DNA from: Shewanella sp. HN-41
Lineage (GTDB): Bacteria > Pseudomonadota > Gammaproteobacteria > Enterobacterales > Shewanellaceae
NCBI RefSeq assembly: GCF_000217915.1
Contig: NZ_AFOZ01000044.1
Location: 62,001-126,000, forward strand
Length of the DNA stretch: 64,000 nt
Direction: 5' to 3'
Program-made: the position numbers and the translations under genes
Notes under the pieces: generated by a model
The model's database searches: none
What the model was told of the DNA's origin: nothing
What the model saw: the letters and a program-made list of their open reading frames with translations, nothing else
Part shown: in pieces, positions 16,518 to 25,768 of the stretch
How the letters are laid out: every line of letters starts with the position of its first letter
Numbering within the stretch: position 1 is the stretch's first letter

Positions 16518-17114
16518 TTAAACGGTTAACTGGTCGAGGCTTTGTTTCGCTTCGCTGATACCTTTTTGATTGGCTTCTGGGCCCATGTTCAGCGCTTCGC
16601 CATAAACCACTTCCACATCGGTGATACCGATAAAACCGAGGAAGGTTTTTAAGAAAGGCACAATGTGATCCGTTGGACCATCTTTATGGGCGCCGCCACG
16701 GGTGGTGATCAGCACGGCACGTTTGCCTTCCACTAAGCCTTTAGGACCATTTTCGGTATAAGTGAATGTCACACCGGCGCGGGCCACAAAATCAATCCAG
16801 TTTTTCAGTTGTGCTGGAATGTTGAAGTTATACATAGGCGCGGTGAGCACGATAGTATCGTTCGCTTTTAACTCTTCAACTAAGGTGTTAGACAGATCGA
16901 GCATCTCTTGCTGACGAGCGGTTAAATCGTCGCCGCCGCGTAAGCCAGAGGCAATTTCACCATCAACCATAGGCAACACATCTTTACCCGCCAGATCGCG
17001 AACTGTGATGGTCGCACCTTGGTCTTCCCATTTACCGATTAAGTGGTCAACTAATAAGGCAGATTGTGAATAACCGCCAAGAATACTTGATTTTAAAATT
17101 AAGACTTTAGACAT
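16518..17114 (-). CDS. azoR: FMN-dependent NADH-azoreductase
   Basis: A 198-residue flavodoxin-fold reductase of the AzoR/AcpD family at full length. The FMN phosphate loop is near the N-terminus (KSSILGGYSQSALLVDHL), followed by the conserved APMYNFNIPAQLKNWIDFVARAGVTF region quoted by its parts APMYNFNIP and KNWIDF, and the TTRGG loop. It reduces quinones and azo dyes with NADH by a ping-pong mechanism in the cytosol. Single gene with its own promoter region (17115-17248). Confidence 0.92.
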   Translation of the reverse strand: MSKVLILKSSILGGYSQSALLVDHLIGKWEDQGATITVRDLAGKDVLPMVDGEIASGLRGGDDLTARQQEMLDLSNTLVEELKANDTIVLTAPMYNFNIPAQLKNWIDFVARAGVTFTYTENGPKGLVEGKRAVLITTRGGAHKDGPTDHIVPFLKTFLGFIGITDVEVVYGEALNMGPEANQKGISEAKQSLDQLTV

Positions 17115-17248
17115 AATCTGCTCCGAAAATAGGTAATTAGCTCAGAGTCAGATGAAATATCTCAACTCTATGGCGTTAGTCTATTCGCCCATAAAAAAGA
17201 AAAAAAGCGGATAAAATTTGAGATTAATTTCGATTTTTTAGAAAGGTT

Positions 17249-17686
17249 TTACATTTTTGGCACACTGACATACAAACCATCGAACTGGGCGCAGAGTTTT
17301 TCGCCGCAAAAGAGCTGAACTTCAAGTTTTACTTTGGCTTTGCGGCCCCGTTGCAGCGGACTTAAATCCGTATCTGGCCAACGCACTTTAACCTCGGGCG
17401 CACAGGTGACTGGCGCCATATAGCGGATATGGGCATCGGCTAACACTATGTCGCCATCCACCTGTTGAAGCTGCTGTTGCAACCACACCATGCCCCAGCC
17501 AGTGAGCGTCATCATGGTATAAATGCTGCCAGCAAACATGGTGTGATGCAGGTTGATATTCGGCGCTAGTGGCGCAGTCACGCGCAACTCGCCATCCGCA
17601 AAGGAGACTGGCGCTATCTGCATAAATTCACTAACGGGAATGGTACTGTGCCAAGTCTGACGTAATTGATTCAGTCGTTCATCCAT
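17249..17686 (-). CDS. Putative thioesterase, YiiD C-terminal domain type (hotdog fold)
   Basis: About 145 residues matching the thioesterase half of YiiD: INLHHTMFAGSIYTMMTLTGWG is the hotdog helix region (quoted key parts: HHTMFAGS, LTGWG), and LADAHIRYMAPV is a conserved strand. It would hydrolyse an acyl-thioester; the substrate is unknown. The start at 17686 (MDERLNQL) is preferred over 17692 because AAGGA is then correctly spaced. It lies 39 nt downstream of dtd on the same strand, probably co-transcribed. Confidence 0.82.
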   Translation of the reverse strand: MDERLNQLRQTWHSTIPVSEFMQIAPVSFADGELRVTAPLAPNINLHHTMFAGSIYTMMTLTGWGMVWLQQQLQQVDGDIVLADAHIRYMAPVTCAPEVKVRWPDTDLSPLQRGRKAKVKLEVQLFCGEKLCAQFDGLYVSVPKM

Positions 17687-17725
17687 GTGCATGTCCTTAC
17701 TGCCGTTGGCACACTGTCCTTTAGG

Positions 17726-18163
17726 TTACACCTGCAAATTGAAGGTCACTGGGCCATCGTTGACCAACTCGACCTTCATATCGGCACCAAATTGCCCCGT
17801 TTCTGTGGTCACGCCTTTAGCACGGCAAAAGGCGACAAATTCTTCATACAGGCCAAGCGCTTGCTCTGGTGTGCCCGCCCCCGAAAAACTCGGTCTCAGG
17901 CCACGGCCAGTATCGGCCGCCAAGGTAAATTGAGAGACCACTAAAAGCGAGCCGCCCGCCTGAGTTAAGTTGAGGTTCATCTTGCCATTTTCATCGGAAA
18001 ACACCCGATAACTCATTACTTTAGTGGCCAACTTTTCCATTTTTTCGCGGTTATCTTCCCGTTCAACCCCAAGCAAGACTAACAAGCCCTTATCGATTGC
18101 ACCTAGGGTTTGATTATCCACAACCACGCTGGCGCGGCTCACTCTTTGAATTAAGGCGATCAC
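17726..18163 (-). CDS. dtd: D-aminoacyl-tRNA deacylase
   Basis: A 145-residue Dtd at the family's usual length. It starts MIALIQRVSRASV and has the two signature motifs SQFTLAADT (SQxT) and NDGPVTF (the Gly-cisPro loop), which face each other across the dimer. It removes D-amino acids and glycine from mischarged tRNA. It is the centre of a minus-strand run: prolyl aminopeptidase, lipoprotein, dtd and thioesterase, with gaps of 2, 15 and 39 nt. Confidence 0.95.
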   Translation of the reverse strand: MIALIQRVSRASVVVDNQTLGAIDKGLLVLLGVEREDNREKMEKLATKVMSYRVFSDENGKMNLNLTQAGGSLLVVSQFTLAADTGRGLRPSFSGAGTPEQALGLYEEFVAFCRAKGVTTETGQFGADMKVELVNDGPVTFNLQV

Positions 18164-18178
18164 AACTTTTCCTTTAGA

Positions 18179-18778
18179 TTAAGACTTCACAACGGGCATC
18201 AAGGGGATAGGACGCAGATACTGCTCCACACCTTCGGGCAATGACAGGGCGATTTGCGCCAAGCCGCCATCGGTCCATAGCATAAAGCGGCGCAGCTCCT
18301 CGATTTCGACCTTATCGGCAAAGGTCACAGTGCCCTGGATTTGGATCACCGCCCCTTGGTCGCGCAGTACAAATTTAGCGAAATTAAGCTTGGCATTAAG
18401 CTCGCCTATCACTCTGGGGAGTTCTTGACTGGCCTGCAACTGTGGATGCACCGCATAAAAACGGTTCATTAAAATTCGGTCGATACCTGCGGCATTCATG
18501 CTCGGCTCTAGCATAAACTGATTATCGCCAAACTGTACTGCCACTTTGTCCGATGCCACCTTAGTCACCAAATAATTTGCATTGAGCAAGGCATAATACA
18601 AGGCTTCTGCGGCCAAATCATTACTCAGCCCCGCCAACTGTACCACCTTAGGAGCCACTGGCGCTCGCTCATCAAGCGGTTTAGTTTCAAGGGTGGGAGT
18701 CGGCGCAACCGATGCCGAAGGTGCTGTGCTGCAGGCGCTTAAACCCAACACACCCATAATGATAAATAATAGTTTCAT
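18179..18778 (-). CDS. Hypothetical lipoprotein
   Basis: About 199 residues, starting MKLLFIIMGVLGLSACS with a clear lipobox (LSAC). I chose 18778 rather than 18808 because the signal peptide begins there and AGGAGTGAGT precedes it. A Pro/Ala-rich linker leads to a folded domain with no catalytic motif that I know (NRFYAVHPQL, QIQGTVTFADKVEIEEL). The start is almost touching the end of the peptidase gene, so translation is likely coupled. Function unknown. Confidence 0.75.
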   Translation of the reverse strand: MKLLFIIMGVLGLSACSTAPSASVAPTPTLETKPLDERAPVAPKVVQLAGLSNDLAAEALYYALLNANYLVTKVASDKVAVQFGDNQFMLEPSMNAAGIDRILMNRFYAVHPQLQASQELPRVIGELNAKLNFAKFVLRDQGAVIQIQGTVTFADKVEIEELRRFMLWTDGGLAQIALSLPEGVEQYLRPIPLMPVVKS

Positions 18779-18780
18779 AC

Positions 18781-19731
18781 TCACTCCTGTCGGTTTATCC
18801 ACGACCACATGGCCTGGATTTCGAGTGTGACGGCGAGGGATAAAATCTCACTATTGAGCGAATGCCCTCCCTCGACAATAGTGCGAATTTCGATGTTATG
18901 CTCTCCTACCTCGGCCAAAAACTCATTTAAGAGCATAGCGGGACACACCGCATCTTGTGTACCTTGTAGTAGCAAGGTACGCGCTGTGATATTAGATATC
19001 ACCCGTTGCAACATACTGAGTGTATTGAAGTAATTATTTATCGCAAAGTGCAACTCGATTTTAGCGAGCGCTAATAACTCAGACGATAAACGTTGTGGCA
19101 AGACACCTTTTGCCCCCGAGAGCGTTAATTCCCAATGGATCCAACGGCGGGCAAATTGATGGCGCGCAGCCTCATCGGCGGCATCAAGCCCTTGTCGATA
19201 GTGCTCAAAAATAGGCTGCAATGGCGAGGCGTTATCACAAAAATCCCGATAGGCCTGGGGGTGTAAACGGGCACCACCAGATCCACCATAGAGCCATTCA
19301 ATCCCTGCCTCCGATGGGATAAAGAGCGCCCATAGAACCTGTGCTATAACCCTTTGGGGAAACAAGCCGCTGTATATGAGGGCGAGTGTGGCACCAAACG
19401 ACCCCCCGACTAAACACCAGCGTTCAATACCTAAGTGAATGCGAATCGCCTCAATATCGCAGATAAGCCCATTTAAATGATTGTGTACCAACTCGCCTGC
19501 AGGTAAAGATTGCCCTGCGCCGCGTTGATCTAGCAGTAAAATCCAATAATGATCGCCATTGAATAGAGCGAGTTCGCTGGTATCCACTCCCGCACCGGGG
19601 CCACCGTGTAAATATAGCAAGGGGATCCCATGGGGATTCCCATATTGTGCTAAATGCAGCCGTTGACCGTTGCCGACATTAAACCAGTCACGGCGAATAA
19701 AAGGCGGAAAAGCGTGGGAGTTATGGGTCAT
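18781..19731 (-). CDS. pip: Proline iminopeptidase-family alpha/beta hydrolase
   Basis: A 316-residue hydrolase. The oxyanion-hole motif HGGPGAG (42-48), DQRGAGQS (68-75) and the nucleophile elbow GGSFGA with Ser111 are those of prolyl aminopeptidases; the acid is likely the Asp in GTQDAVCP and the base the His in VEGGHSLN near residue 290. It releases N-terminal proline or other hydrophobic residues from small peptides. The nucleophile elbow has Phe instead of the more usual Trp, a minor variation. Cytoplasmic; no signal peptide. Confidence 0.85.
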   Translation of the reverse strand: MTHNSHAFPPFIRRDWFNVGNGQRLHLAQYGNPHGIPLLYLHGGPGAGVDTSELALFNGDHYWILLLDQRGAGQSLPAGELVHNHLNGLICDIEAIRIHLGIERWCLVGGSFGATLALIYSGLFPQRVIAQVLWALFIPSEAGIEWLYGGSGGARLHPQAYRDFCDNASPLQPIFEHYRQGLDAADEAARHQFARRWIHWELTLSGAKGVLPQRLSSELLALAKIELHFAINNYFNTLSMLQRVISNITARTLLLQGTQDAVCPAMLLNEFLAEVGEHNIEIRTIVEGGHSLNSEILSLAVTLEIQAMWSWINRQE

Positions 19732-19753
19732 AGCCTAATTGACACTGATAAGA

Positions 19754-20736
19754 TCATTCCGGTTTTACGCCAGTCTTGTCACTCACCTGCTGTTTATTCA
19801 TTGTCGTAGCACCTGTTTCATTGACCTTAATGCACTCCACACCTGCTAACGGTTGGCCATCCAGATTTGTCTCCTTCGCATCCGTACTCGATTCATAATC
19901 CAGATACTCGGGCATAGCCGCTGTAATTTCAGCGCCGAGTAACACTATCATCCACGACAAATACACCCATACAAACACGATAGGAATCGTGGCCAAAGCA
20001 CCATAAATGGCCTCATAGCTTGGAAACTGAGTGACATATAAGGCAAAGGCTTTTTACCTAATTCAAATAGAAGCGCCGCCACTATCGCCCCTAAGAGTGC
20101 GTGCCAAAACTTCACCTTCTGGTTGGGCACAACCATATATAACAACAGAAAAGCCGCCACGGAAAACAACATAGGTAGACGCGCAATAAAAATAGGCACC
20201 ATCCCCGACAGGGCCTGCTCTTCAAAGACCTTTAACGAGACTACGTAGGAAGTTGCCACCAAACTGGCGCCCACTAAGACAGGGCCTAAGGTGATCACCA
20301 TCCAATACATAGAAAATGCGACCACCACAGAGCGCTTCTCTTTGGTGCGCCAGATATTGTTGAGGGATTTATCAATCGCGGAAATCAGCATAATCGCCAC
20401 AACAACAAGCGCCGCAATACCAACTGCCGTACCCTTGGATGCATTGCCAACAAATTCATTGATATACACTTGCACTGTGTCGCCAGCGGCGGGCAAAAAA
20501 TTTTCGTAAACAAAACCTTCTATCTGACCACGAATGCCCTTAAATACAGGGAAGGCCGATAGCATAGACATAGTCACCGCGACCAGAGGCACGAGTGACA
20601 ATAGCGTGACATAGGCTAAGTGTCCGGCACGGATATTAATTTGATCCTCGACTAATCTTTGTCTTAAATGCAGCAGGAAGTGCCAGATCCCGAGGAATAG
20701 GACGCGAATTTGTGCCAGTTCTATCTTCTTAGTCAC
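19754..20736 (-). pseudogene. yihY: YihY/BrkB family inner-membrane protein, broken by a 1-nt deletion
   Basis: The reading frame from 20736 carries the YihY core (IRAGHLAYVTLLSLVPLVAV, many membrane helices), then goes out of frame at T5 on the plus strand (20051-20055). The continuation lies in another frame ending at 19754 and includes IPIVFVWVYLSWMIVLLGAE, which is the family's last helix. Adding one base restores a 327-residue protein, the normal size. The family was once called ribonuclease BN by mistake; its real function is unclear. Almost certainly an intact gene with a homopolymer error or a very recent mutation. Confidence 0.85.
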
Positions 20737-20817
20737 GGGTTTCTCTTGATTCTGTTGGTATAGACTCGTTATCTTCGTACAATAAACACTTAATTTACAA
20801 GTCTAAGGAGTGAATTG

Positions 20818-21038
20818 ATGTCTCAACAAGGATCCGCTGGCAATGTTATCGCCGCTATCGCCAGTCTATTTTTTCCAGGATTAGGCCAACTGCTACAGGG
20901 CAGGATCATGGCCGCACTGTTATTTTTGTGATTACCGTGGTCGGTTATGCCCTCTGGTGGTTGATTGTCCCCGCCGTAATAGGGGCGATTTTTCATCTGT
21001 GGAGCATTATCGATGCGGCGCGATTTAAGGCCGATTAA
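20818..21038 (+). pseudogene. Small two-helix membrane protein, broken by a 1-nt deletion
   Basis: Starts MSQQGSAGNVIAAIASLFFPG (quoted key part SLFFPGLGQLLQG), with a good ribosome-binding site (AAGGAG). The frame stops at 20929-20931 after T5 (20923-20927); adding one T continues through VITVVGYALWWLIVPA to a 73-residue end at 21038. FPGLGQLLQG is typical of small TM2-like membrane proteins. It precedes the DUF2959 gene by 29 nt on the same strand. Another case of the homopolymer pattern in this window. Confidence 0.75.
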
Positions 21039-21067
21039 TTTCATTTCACTCAGCAACGGAACATCCA

Positions 21068-21721
21068 ATGAAAAGACTCATCACCTCTAGCCTTGTTGCC
21101 GCCAGCCTTCTACTCACTGGCTGTCAAACGGCCTATTACGGCGCCATGGAAAAAGTCGGTTACCATAAGCGCGACATTATGGTCGACAGAGTGAAAGCCG
21201 CGAAAGAATCCCAAGAGGATGCCCAAAAAGAGTTCAGCTCGGCACTCGAGGAGATGCAGGCACTGCTCAACCACGATGGCGGCAGCCTCGAAAAGGCCTA
21301 CAATAAGGCCAAAGATGAATACGAGTCAGCCCAAAGCGCCGCCGATAATGTCAGCAATCGCATTGATAAAGTAGAAGATGTAGCCGAAGCCTTGTTTGAT
21401 GAGTGGCAAGCCGAAATCGGCGAAATCAGCAAAGCTAACCTGCGCCGCAACAGCGAAACTAAGCTGAAGGAAACCCGCCGCTCCTACGAACAATTAATGA
21501 AAACCATGCGCCGAGCCGAGTCTAAAATGCCGCCCATCCTCACCGCCATGAAAGACAATATGCTGTATTTAAAGCATAACTTAAATGCCCAAGCGATTGG
21601 CGCAATCAAAGGGGAATTTGCCAACCTACAGACGGATATCTCTGGCCTTATCAAAGAGATGAATAAGTCGATCAACGAGTCGACCAAGTTTATCGAAGCC
21701 CTAGAGAACTCAAAAGGTTAA
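21068..21721 (+). CDS. DUF2959 family lipoprotein
   Basis: A 217-residue protein starting MKRLITSSLVAASLLLTGCQ with a lipobox (LTGC) and then YYGAMEKVGYHKRDIMVDRV, the opening typical of DUF2959. The rest is almost entirely charged heptad-like helix (coiled coil, about 40-215). Members are widespread in marine Gammaproteobacteria with no assigned function. Good ribosome-binding region upstream (CAACGGAAC). Confidence 0.85.
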   Translation: MKRLITSSLVAASLLLTGCQTAYYGAMEKVGYHKRDIMVDRVKAAKESQEDAQKEFSSALEEMQALLNHDGGSLEKAYNKAKDEYESAQSAADNVSNRIDKVEDVAEALFDEWQAEIGEISKANLRRNSETKLKETRRSYEQLMKTMRRAESKMPPILTAMKDNMLYLKHNLNAQAIGAIKGEFANLQTDISGLIKEMNKSINESTKFIEALENSKG

Positions 21722-21973
21722 CTAACCCTTTCCTTCCGATACCATCTGCCAGTATTTAGCCCATGCTGGCAGTTTATTTCACCATCTGGTTAAGCCTAAA
21801 CAGTTCAAACACTTGCAAGCAGAAAATTGACGGAGATATTTCGCTAACGCTATCAACACGTCCTGACCTAATAACGGCTGCAATATAGGCTTTAACGGAT
21901 TTTTTTTCATTTTCAGTACGATACACTGACCTGTATGGCATACTATTTAGTAACAAATAAAAAGAGAATTGGT

Positions 21974-23701
21974 ATGGCTCGTACAACATGGGTAGGTTTA
22001 ATCACTTTTTGGGCTTTGCTGTTAACGGGGATTTCATTTACAGCGACCGCCACAACATCGGTGATTAAGTGGCAAGATGAAACCGCCAGCCTAACGGACT
22101 TCCCCATGGGCTATTTTGTCGATCACTCGGGAAACATGTCGTTTAACGAGGTCATGCAGCAAACCTTTGTTGACTCAAGCAATCGGGTCTCGCTCGGCAC
22201 TTCCGCACTCCAAACTTGGGCTAAGATTCAACTAATTAATCCCAGCGATACACAACAAAAGCTCTATTTGCACCATCCCTACGCCTATCACAACCGCCAA
22301 GTTGGACTCTACGAAATGGTCGACGGGCAAGAGACACAGCGTCGAATACTCGACCTCGATGACCCTAGCACCTATGGCTGGATCTATGGTGGTGCGGCGG
22401 TATTTGAGATCACGCTCGCGCCGCAGCAAAAGAAAACCTTATACGTTGAAAGCGTTTCCTTTTCTCACCAGTGGTTTTCAATCGATTTATACAACAAGGA
22501 ACAATCGCAACGGGCGTTGCTCGGCAGTTTTACCGATATCGCCGTGATGGTAGGTATGCTGCTGGCGCTCATCATCTATAACCTGTTGTTATTTATGTAT
22601 TCACGCCAACGGGATAATCTGTTTTACGCCTGTTACTTAATCTCGGGCGGGATTTGGATTGCTCTCTCCTACGGGCTGGTCGCCGAGTTATTCCAGTTTT
22701 ACGGCTCAGCCAGCCTGTATTGGCATCTCACCCTGATGACCATGCCCATCTTTTTGATTTTGTTTATGATGGATATTTTCGAGACTCGGCAACATTATCG
22801 GTTTGAGCATTACGCCCTCGTCTTTGTGCTCACCCTATTAGTAGCCGAGTTTTGTTACGGCGTGGTCGATATCATCGGTGCGCTGCGCTACTCCAGCAGT
22901 TTGGCAGCCCTGATGATGCTAACCACACTCACGGTGACGATTTCGTTAGTAATGAAGCGGCATCCCATCGCTAAATATTTTCTCCTCGGCCACTGTCTTT
23001 TCGTCGGTTTTAGCGGCCTAGCGGTGATGTTTTACAAAGGCCGCGCCGAGTTTAGCTATCTCTCTAGCCACGGAGTCGGTGTGGGCATTATGCTAGAGGC
23101 GTTAGTGCTTGCTCTCATCATCGCCTATCGCATCCGTCTGCTCGAAGAAATCAAAGCGTCGCAGGAAGAGCTTAAATATCAAGCGGCGACAGATTCGCTC
23201 ACCCACTTATTTAACCGACGTTATTTCCATCGGGAAGCTGAACTTGCCTTTACGCAGGCAAAGATAGCACACCAGCCAATGGCCATCATTATTTGTGATA
23301 TCGACTTGTTTAAACAGATTAATGACACCTATGGCCATTTGGAGGGGGATAAAGTTATTTTCGAAATCGCCCAGACCCTCAAACATCACGCACGTAGAGG
23401 CGATATCGTCGCGCGTTACGGCGGCGAAGAATTTATTATGCTGTTGCAAAATGTTTCCCTCGCCGAAGCGAATCTGTGTGCCGAACGTATTCGCGTCGCC
23501 GCCAACAAACTTACCTTTACAGTTGAAGATGAGCAGGAATTCAATGTCACTTTGAGTTTAGGGGTTGCAGCCGTTGCCTTTAATTCTCCCCTAGAATATT
23601 CCGTTAAATTGGCTGACAATGCGCTTTATAAGGCTAAACACAATGGCCGCAATAATGTGTATTCCAGCGCAGTAGAAATGAGTCGAAGCCCGATAAGCTA
23701 G
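21974..23701 (+). CDS. Diguanylate cyclase with 7TMR-DISM sensory module
   Basis: About 575 residues. A signal-like first helix is followed by a periplasmic 7TMR-DISM extracellular domain (about 30-180), seven membrane helices (about 190-385) and a GGDEF domain (about 410-570). The active site reads GGEEF in ARYGGEEFIML and the product-binding I-site RxxD is present five residues upstream (RRGD), so it should make c-di-GMP with feedback inhibition. The start at 21974 (MARTTW) is preferred over 21935 because the signal helix starts there. Single gene; nothing nearby names its signal. Confidence 0.9.
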   Translation: MARTTWVGLITFWALLLTGISFTATATTSVIKWQDETASLTDFPMGYFVDHSGNMSFNEVMQQTFVDSSNRVSLGTSALQTWAKIQLINPSDTQQKLYLHHPYAYHNRQVGLYEMVDGQETQRRILDLDDPSTYGWIYGGAAVFEITLAPQQKKTLYVESVSFSHQWFSIDLYNKEQSQRALLGSFTDIAVMVGMLLALIIYNLLLFMYSRQRDNLFYACYLISGGIWIALSYGLVAELFQFYGSASLYWHLTLMTMPIFLILFMMDIFETRQHYRFEHYALVFVLTLLVAEFCYGVVDIIGALRYSSSLAALMMLTTLTVTISLVMKRHPIAKYFLLGHCLFVGFSGLAVMFYKGRAEFSYLSSHGVGVGIMLEALVLALIIAYRIRLLEEIKASQEELKYQAATDSLTHLFNRRYFHREAELAFTQAKIAHQPMAIIICDIDLFKQINDTYGHLEGDKVIFEIAQTLKHHARRGDIVARYGGEEFIMLLQNVSLAEANLCAERIRVAANKLTFTVEDEQEFNVTLSLGVAAVAFNSPLEYSVKLADNALYKAKHNGRNNVYSSAVEMSRSPIS

Positions 23702-24430
23702 TTATCTAAATGCCTATTTTTATATGCTCCCAAGCCAATAAACTGGGATAGGCAGGTCGTGAGCCGCAATACGCCGAGCCGATTTGCTATTCGGGTACTG
23801 CTACCATTCATCTTTAGGCCTATTTTTACATTCCTATAACTTTCTCCTATCTGCATCCTTGCTACACAAATTTTAACCCTCTCTTGGCAGTAACACTGAC
23901 ACGACACAATGAGCAAGTAGCCAAGGCTGTTTCTCTCTTTTGGCATTGGCTCGTAACCGTTTACCTCCTTTGGCCTTATCACCCTTAGCCGTGTTATCTT
24001 TACACCCTTTCGCTGTGCGTTTGAAAATAACTAGCCGAGGCTTAAATGGAGCGAAAAACGTCAAACCATTGGTTTCTAGTGCAGACTTAAGTACATAAGT
24101 CTTTTATGGACAATGTTTTTTGCTGTGTGTTCTATCTCGAAATCGCCCCACATAATCCCAAGTAATACCTAAACCAGCATCAGCGTCGCAGGTAAGTTTA
24201 CAGCCATTGGGCAGCATAGCTTTTAGTTTTGTAATAAAACAGTAGATGAGTTTTGGCTTCAATCACTTACTTAGTGGACGCATCTCTTCGTAGAGCGTTA
24301 CAGACCATGAGCTACAAATTAAGAAAGCTCTGCTTACGCTCATCTAAGTCAGATCAATTGATATGAATGATGGATTGCTTCGTTGTCACGATGAACAGGT
24401 AGGTCATACGAACATAAATAAATTCGATAT
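23700..24430 (-). mobile_element. Decayed IS4-family transposase remnant
   Basis: No intact gene, but on the minus strand successive frames spell an IS4-type transposase in order: TLYEEMRPLSK (near 24290), KLKAMLPNGCKL with DADAG and WDYVGRFRDRT (near 24200), then KREKQPWLLAHC (near 23930) and ARMQIGESYRNVK (near 23850). At least three frameshifts and stops interrupt it. In the C-terminal Y-2-R-3-E-6-K signature the catalytic Glu is Gly (QIGESYRNVK, where QIEESYRDVK is expected) and the Tyr is Cys, so it is inactive. I saw no terminal inverted repeats or target duplication. Confidence 0.7.
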
Positions 24431-24741
24431 CTCCATGTAAGTTAACGTCATAAAAGAGCTTATCTACTTATTTTAACTTATCTTTTTGTGGGAATTCGTC
24501 AGGTATTGTATAGGGTTGGTACTGACAGAATTCATGTCTATGCAGCTCATATAAGCTAATAAACAACCAAAAAGCCAAAAACTAAAAGCACTCGGTTAGA
24601 AAAAGCAATGCTAATGCAGATCTAAGATTAACCACTCATACATCTTGGACACAAGGATGTTACATAGTGGTGTATTTTGAAGTCAAAACAGTGTTCCTGT
24701 ATGCTGTATTCAAATTAATTTGTTAATGCGGAGTAACACGA
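24431..24741. other. AT-rich intergenic region before the sulfotransferase gene
   Basis: No gene or strong hairpin seen. It separates the transposase remnant from the sulfotransferase island and must contain the promoter of the 24742 gene. Confidence 0.5.
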
Positions 24742-25743
24742 TTGGATACTTGTTTTGAACGCCCCATAATTATCTTGTCGGCTCCTCGCTCTGGCAGCAC
24801 CTTACTCTTTGAGGTTCTGTCCCAAAACACATCTTTGTGTACAATCGGCGGTGAAAGTCATGCTGTCATTGAGACTATTCCTGAACTAAATATAGCAATG
24901 CGAGGTTTTCGTTCGAATGCGCTTACGAAAGAGGATGCTACAGCAGATATCATTCATCTGTTAAGAGCAGGATTTGCTTCACGACTGCGTAAAGCCGATG
25001 GTACTGACGTTTCTTTACCCCATCATTCGCCCCTACGATTTTTGGAAAAAACCCCTAAAAATAGTTTACGTGTCGACTTTCTCAACTGTGTATTTCCTGA
25101 TGCATTGTTTATCTATTTAGTCAGAGATCCTAAGGAAAATATCAGCAGCATTATGGAAGCATGGCGCTCCAATCGATTTGTTACATATCCGCAATTGCCA
25201 GGATTTGGAGATTGGTCCTTATTACTTCCAGAGAATTGGGCACAGCAAAGAGGTAAAACACTACAGGAAATAGCCGCTTTTCAATGGCAGCAGGCAAATG
25301 ATGCGATCATGAGCAGTTTATCAAAACTGCCGAAGTCCCGTTGGCATATGCTCACTTACCGTGATTTAGTGGCACAACCTAGCAAGCAACTTGCTGCCAT
25401 TTGTCAATTTTGTGATATTCCCTTTGATAATCTATTCCAGCAGGTTTGTGATACTCATTTACCCTATTCTCGATATACGATTTCTCCTCCAGCACCCAAT
25501 AAATGGCTAAGTAATGCCGCTGCAATACAACAGATTTTTCCAAAGATTGAATCGACACTAGATCATATTAATCAGCTGTTATCCGAAAAATTAATTGAAC
25601 CGTTATCTAAGGAAAGGATTGTTCTAAAAGAGAATCATGAGCGAGTTACTCAGGAAGAGTTGTATAAAGGCATAAGTCGAAATGCTCTTTGCCCATGCCA
25701 GTCAGGAAAACGTTATAAGTATTGCCATGGTGCATTAATTTAG
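24742..25743 (+). CDS. Sulfotransferase-family protein with C-terminal SEC-C zinc motif
   Basis: A 333-residue protein. The PAPS 5'-phosphosulfate loop is APRSGSTLL (14-22), and the 3'-phosphate motif is LVRDPKENISSIM (126-138). The last 17 residues form a SEC-C motif: CPCQSGKRYKYCHG, with Cys317, Cys319, Cys328 and His329 as zinc ligands, an unusual addition to a sulfotransferase. The start is TTG with GGAG 8 nt upstream. The next gene (25 nt later) also ends in SEC-C. It probably sulfates a peptide, glycan or metabolite in the cytosol; the substrate is unknown. Base composition is clearly more AT-rich than the core genes. Confidence 0.8.
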   Translation: MDTCFERPIIILSAPRSGSTLLFEVLSQNTSLCTIGGESHAVIETIPELNIAMRGFRSNALTKEDATADIIHLLRAGFASRLRKADGTDVSLPHHSPLRFLEKTPKNSLRVDFLNCVFPDALFIYLVRDPKENISSIMEAWRSNRFVTYPQLPGFGDWSLLLPENWAQQRGKTLQEIAAFQWQQANDAIMSSLSKLPKSRWHMLTYRDLVAQPSKQLAAICQFCDIPFDNLFQQVCDTHLPYSRYTISPPAPNKWLSNAAAIQQIFPKIESTLDHINQLLSEKLIEPLSKERIVLKENHERVTQEELYKGISRNALCPCQSGKRYKYCHGALI

Positions 25744-25768
25744 CCAGTAAAATGATGAGTTAACAACA

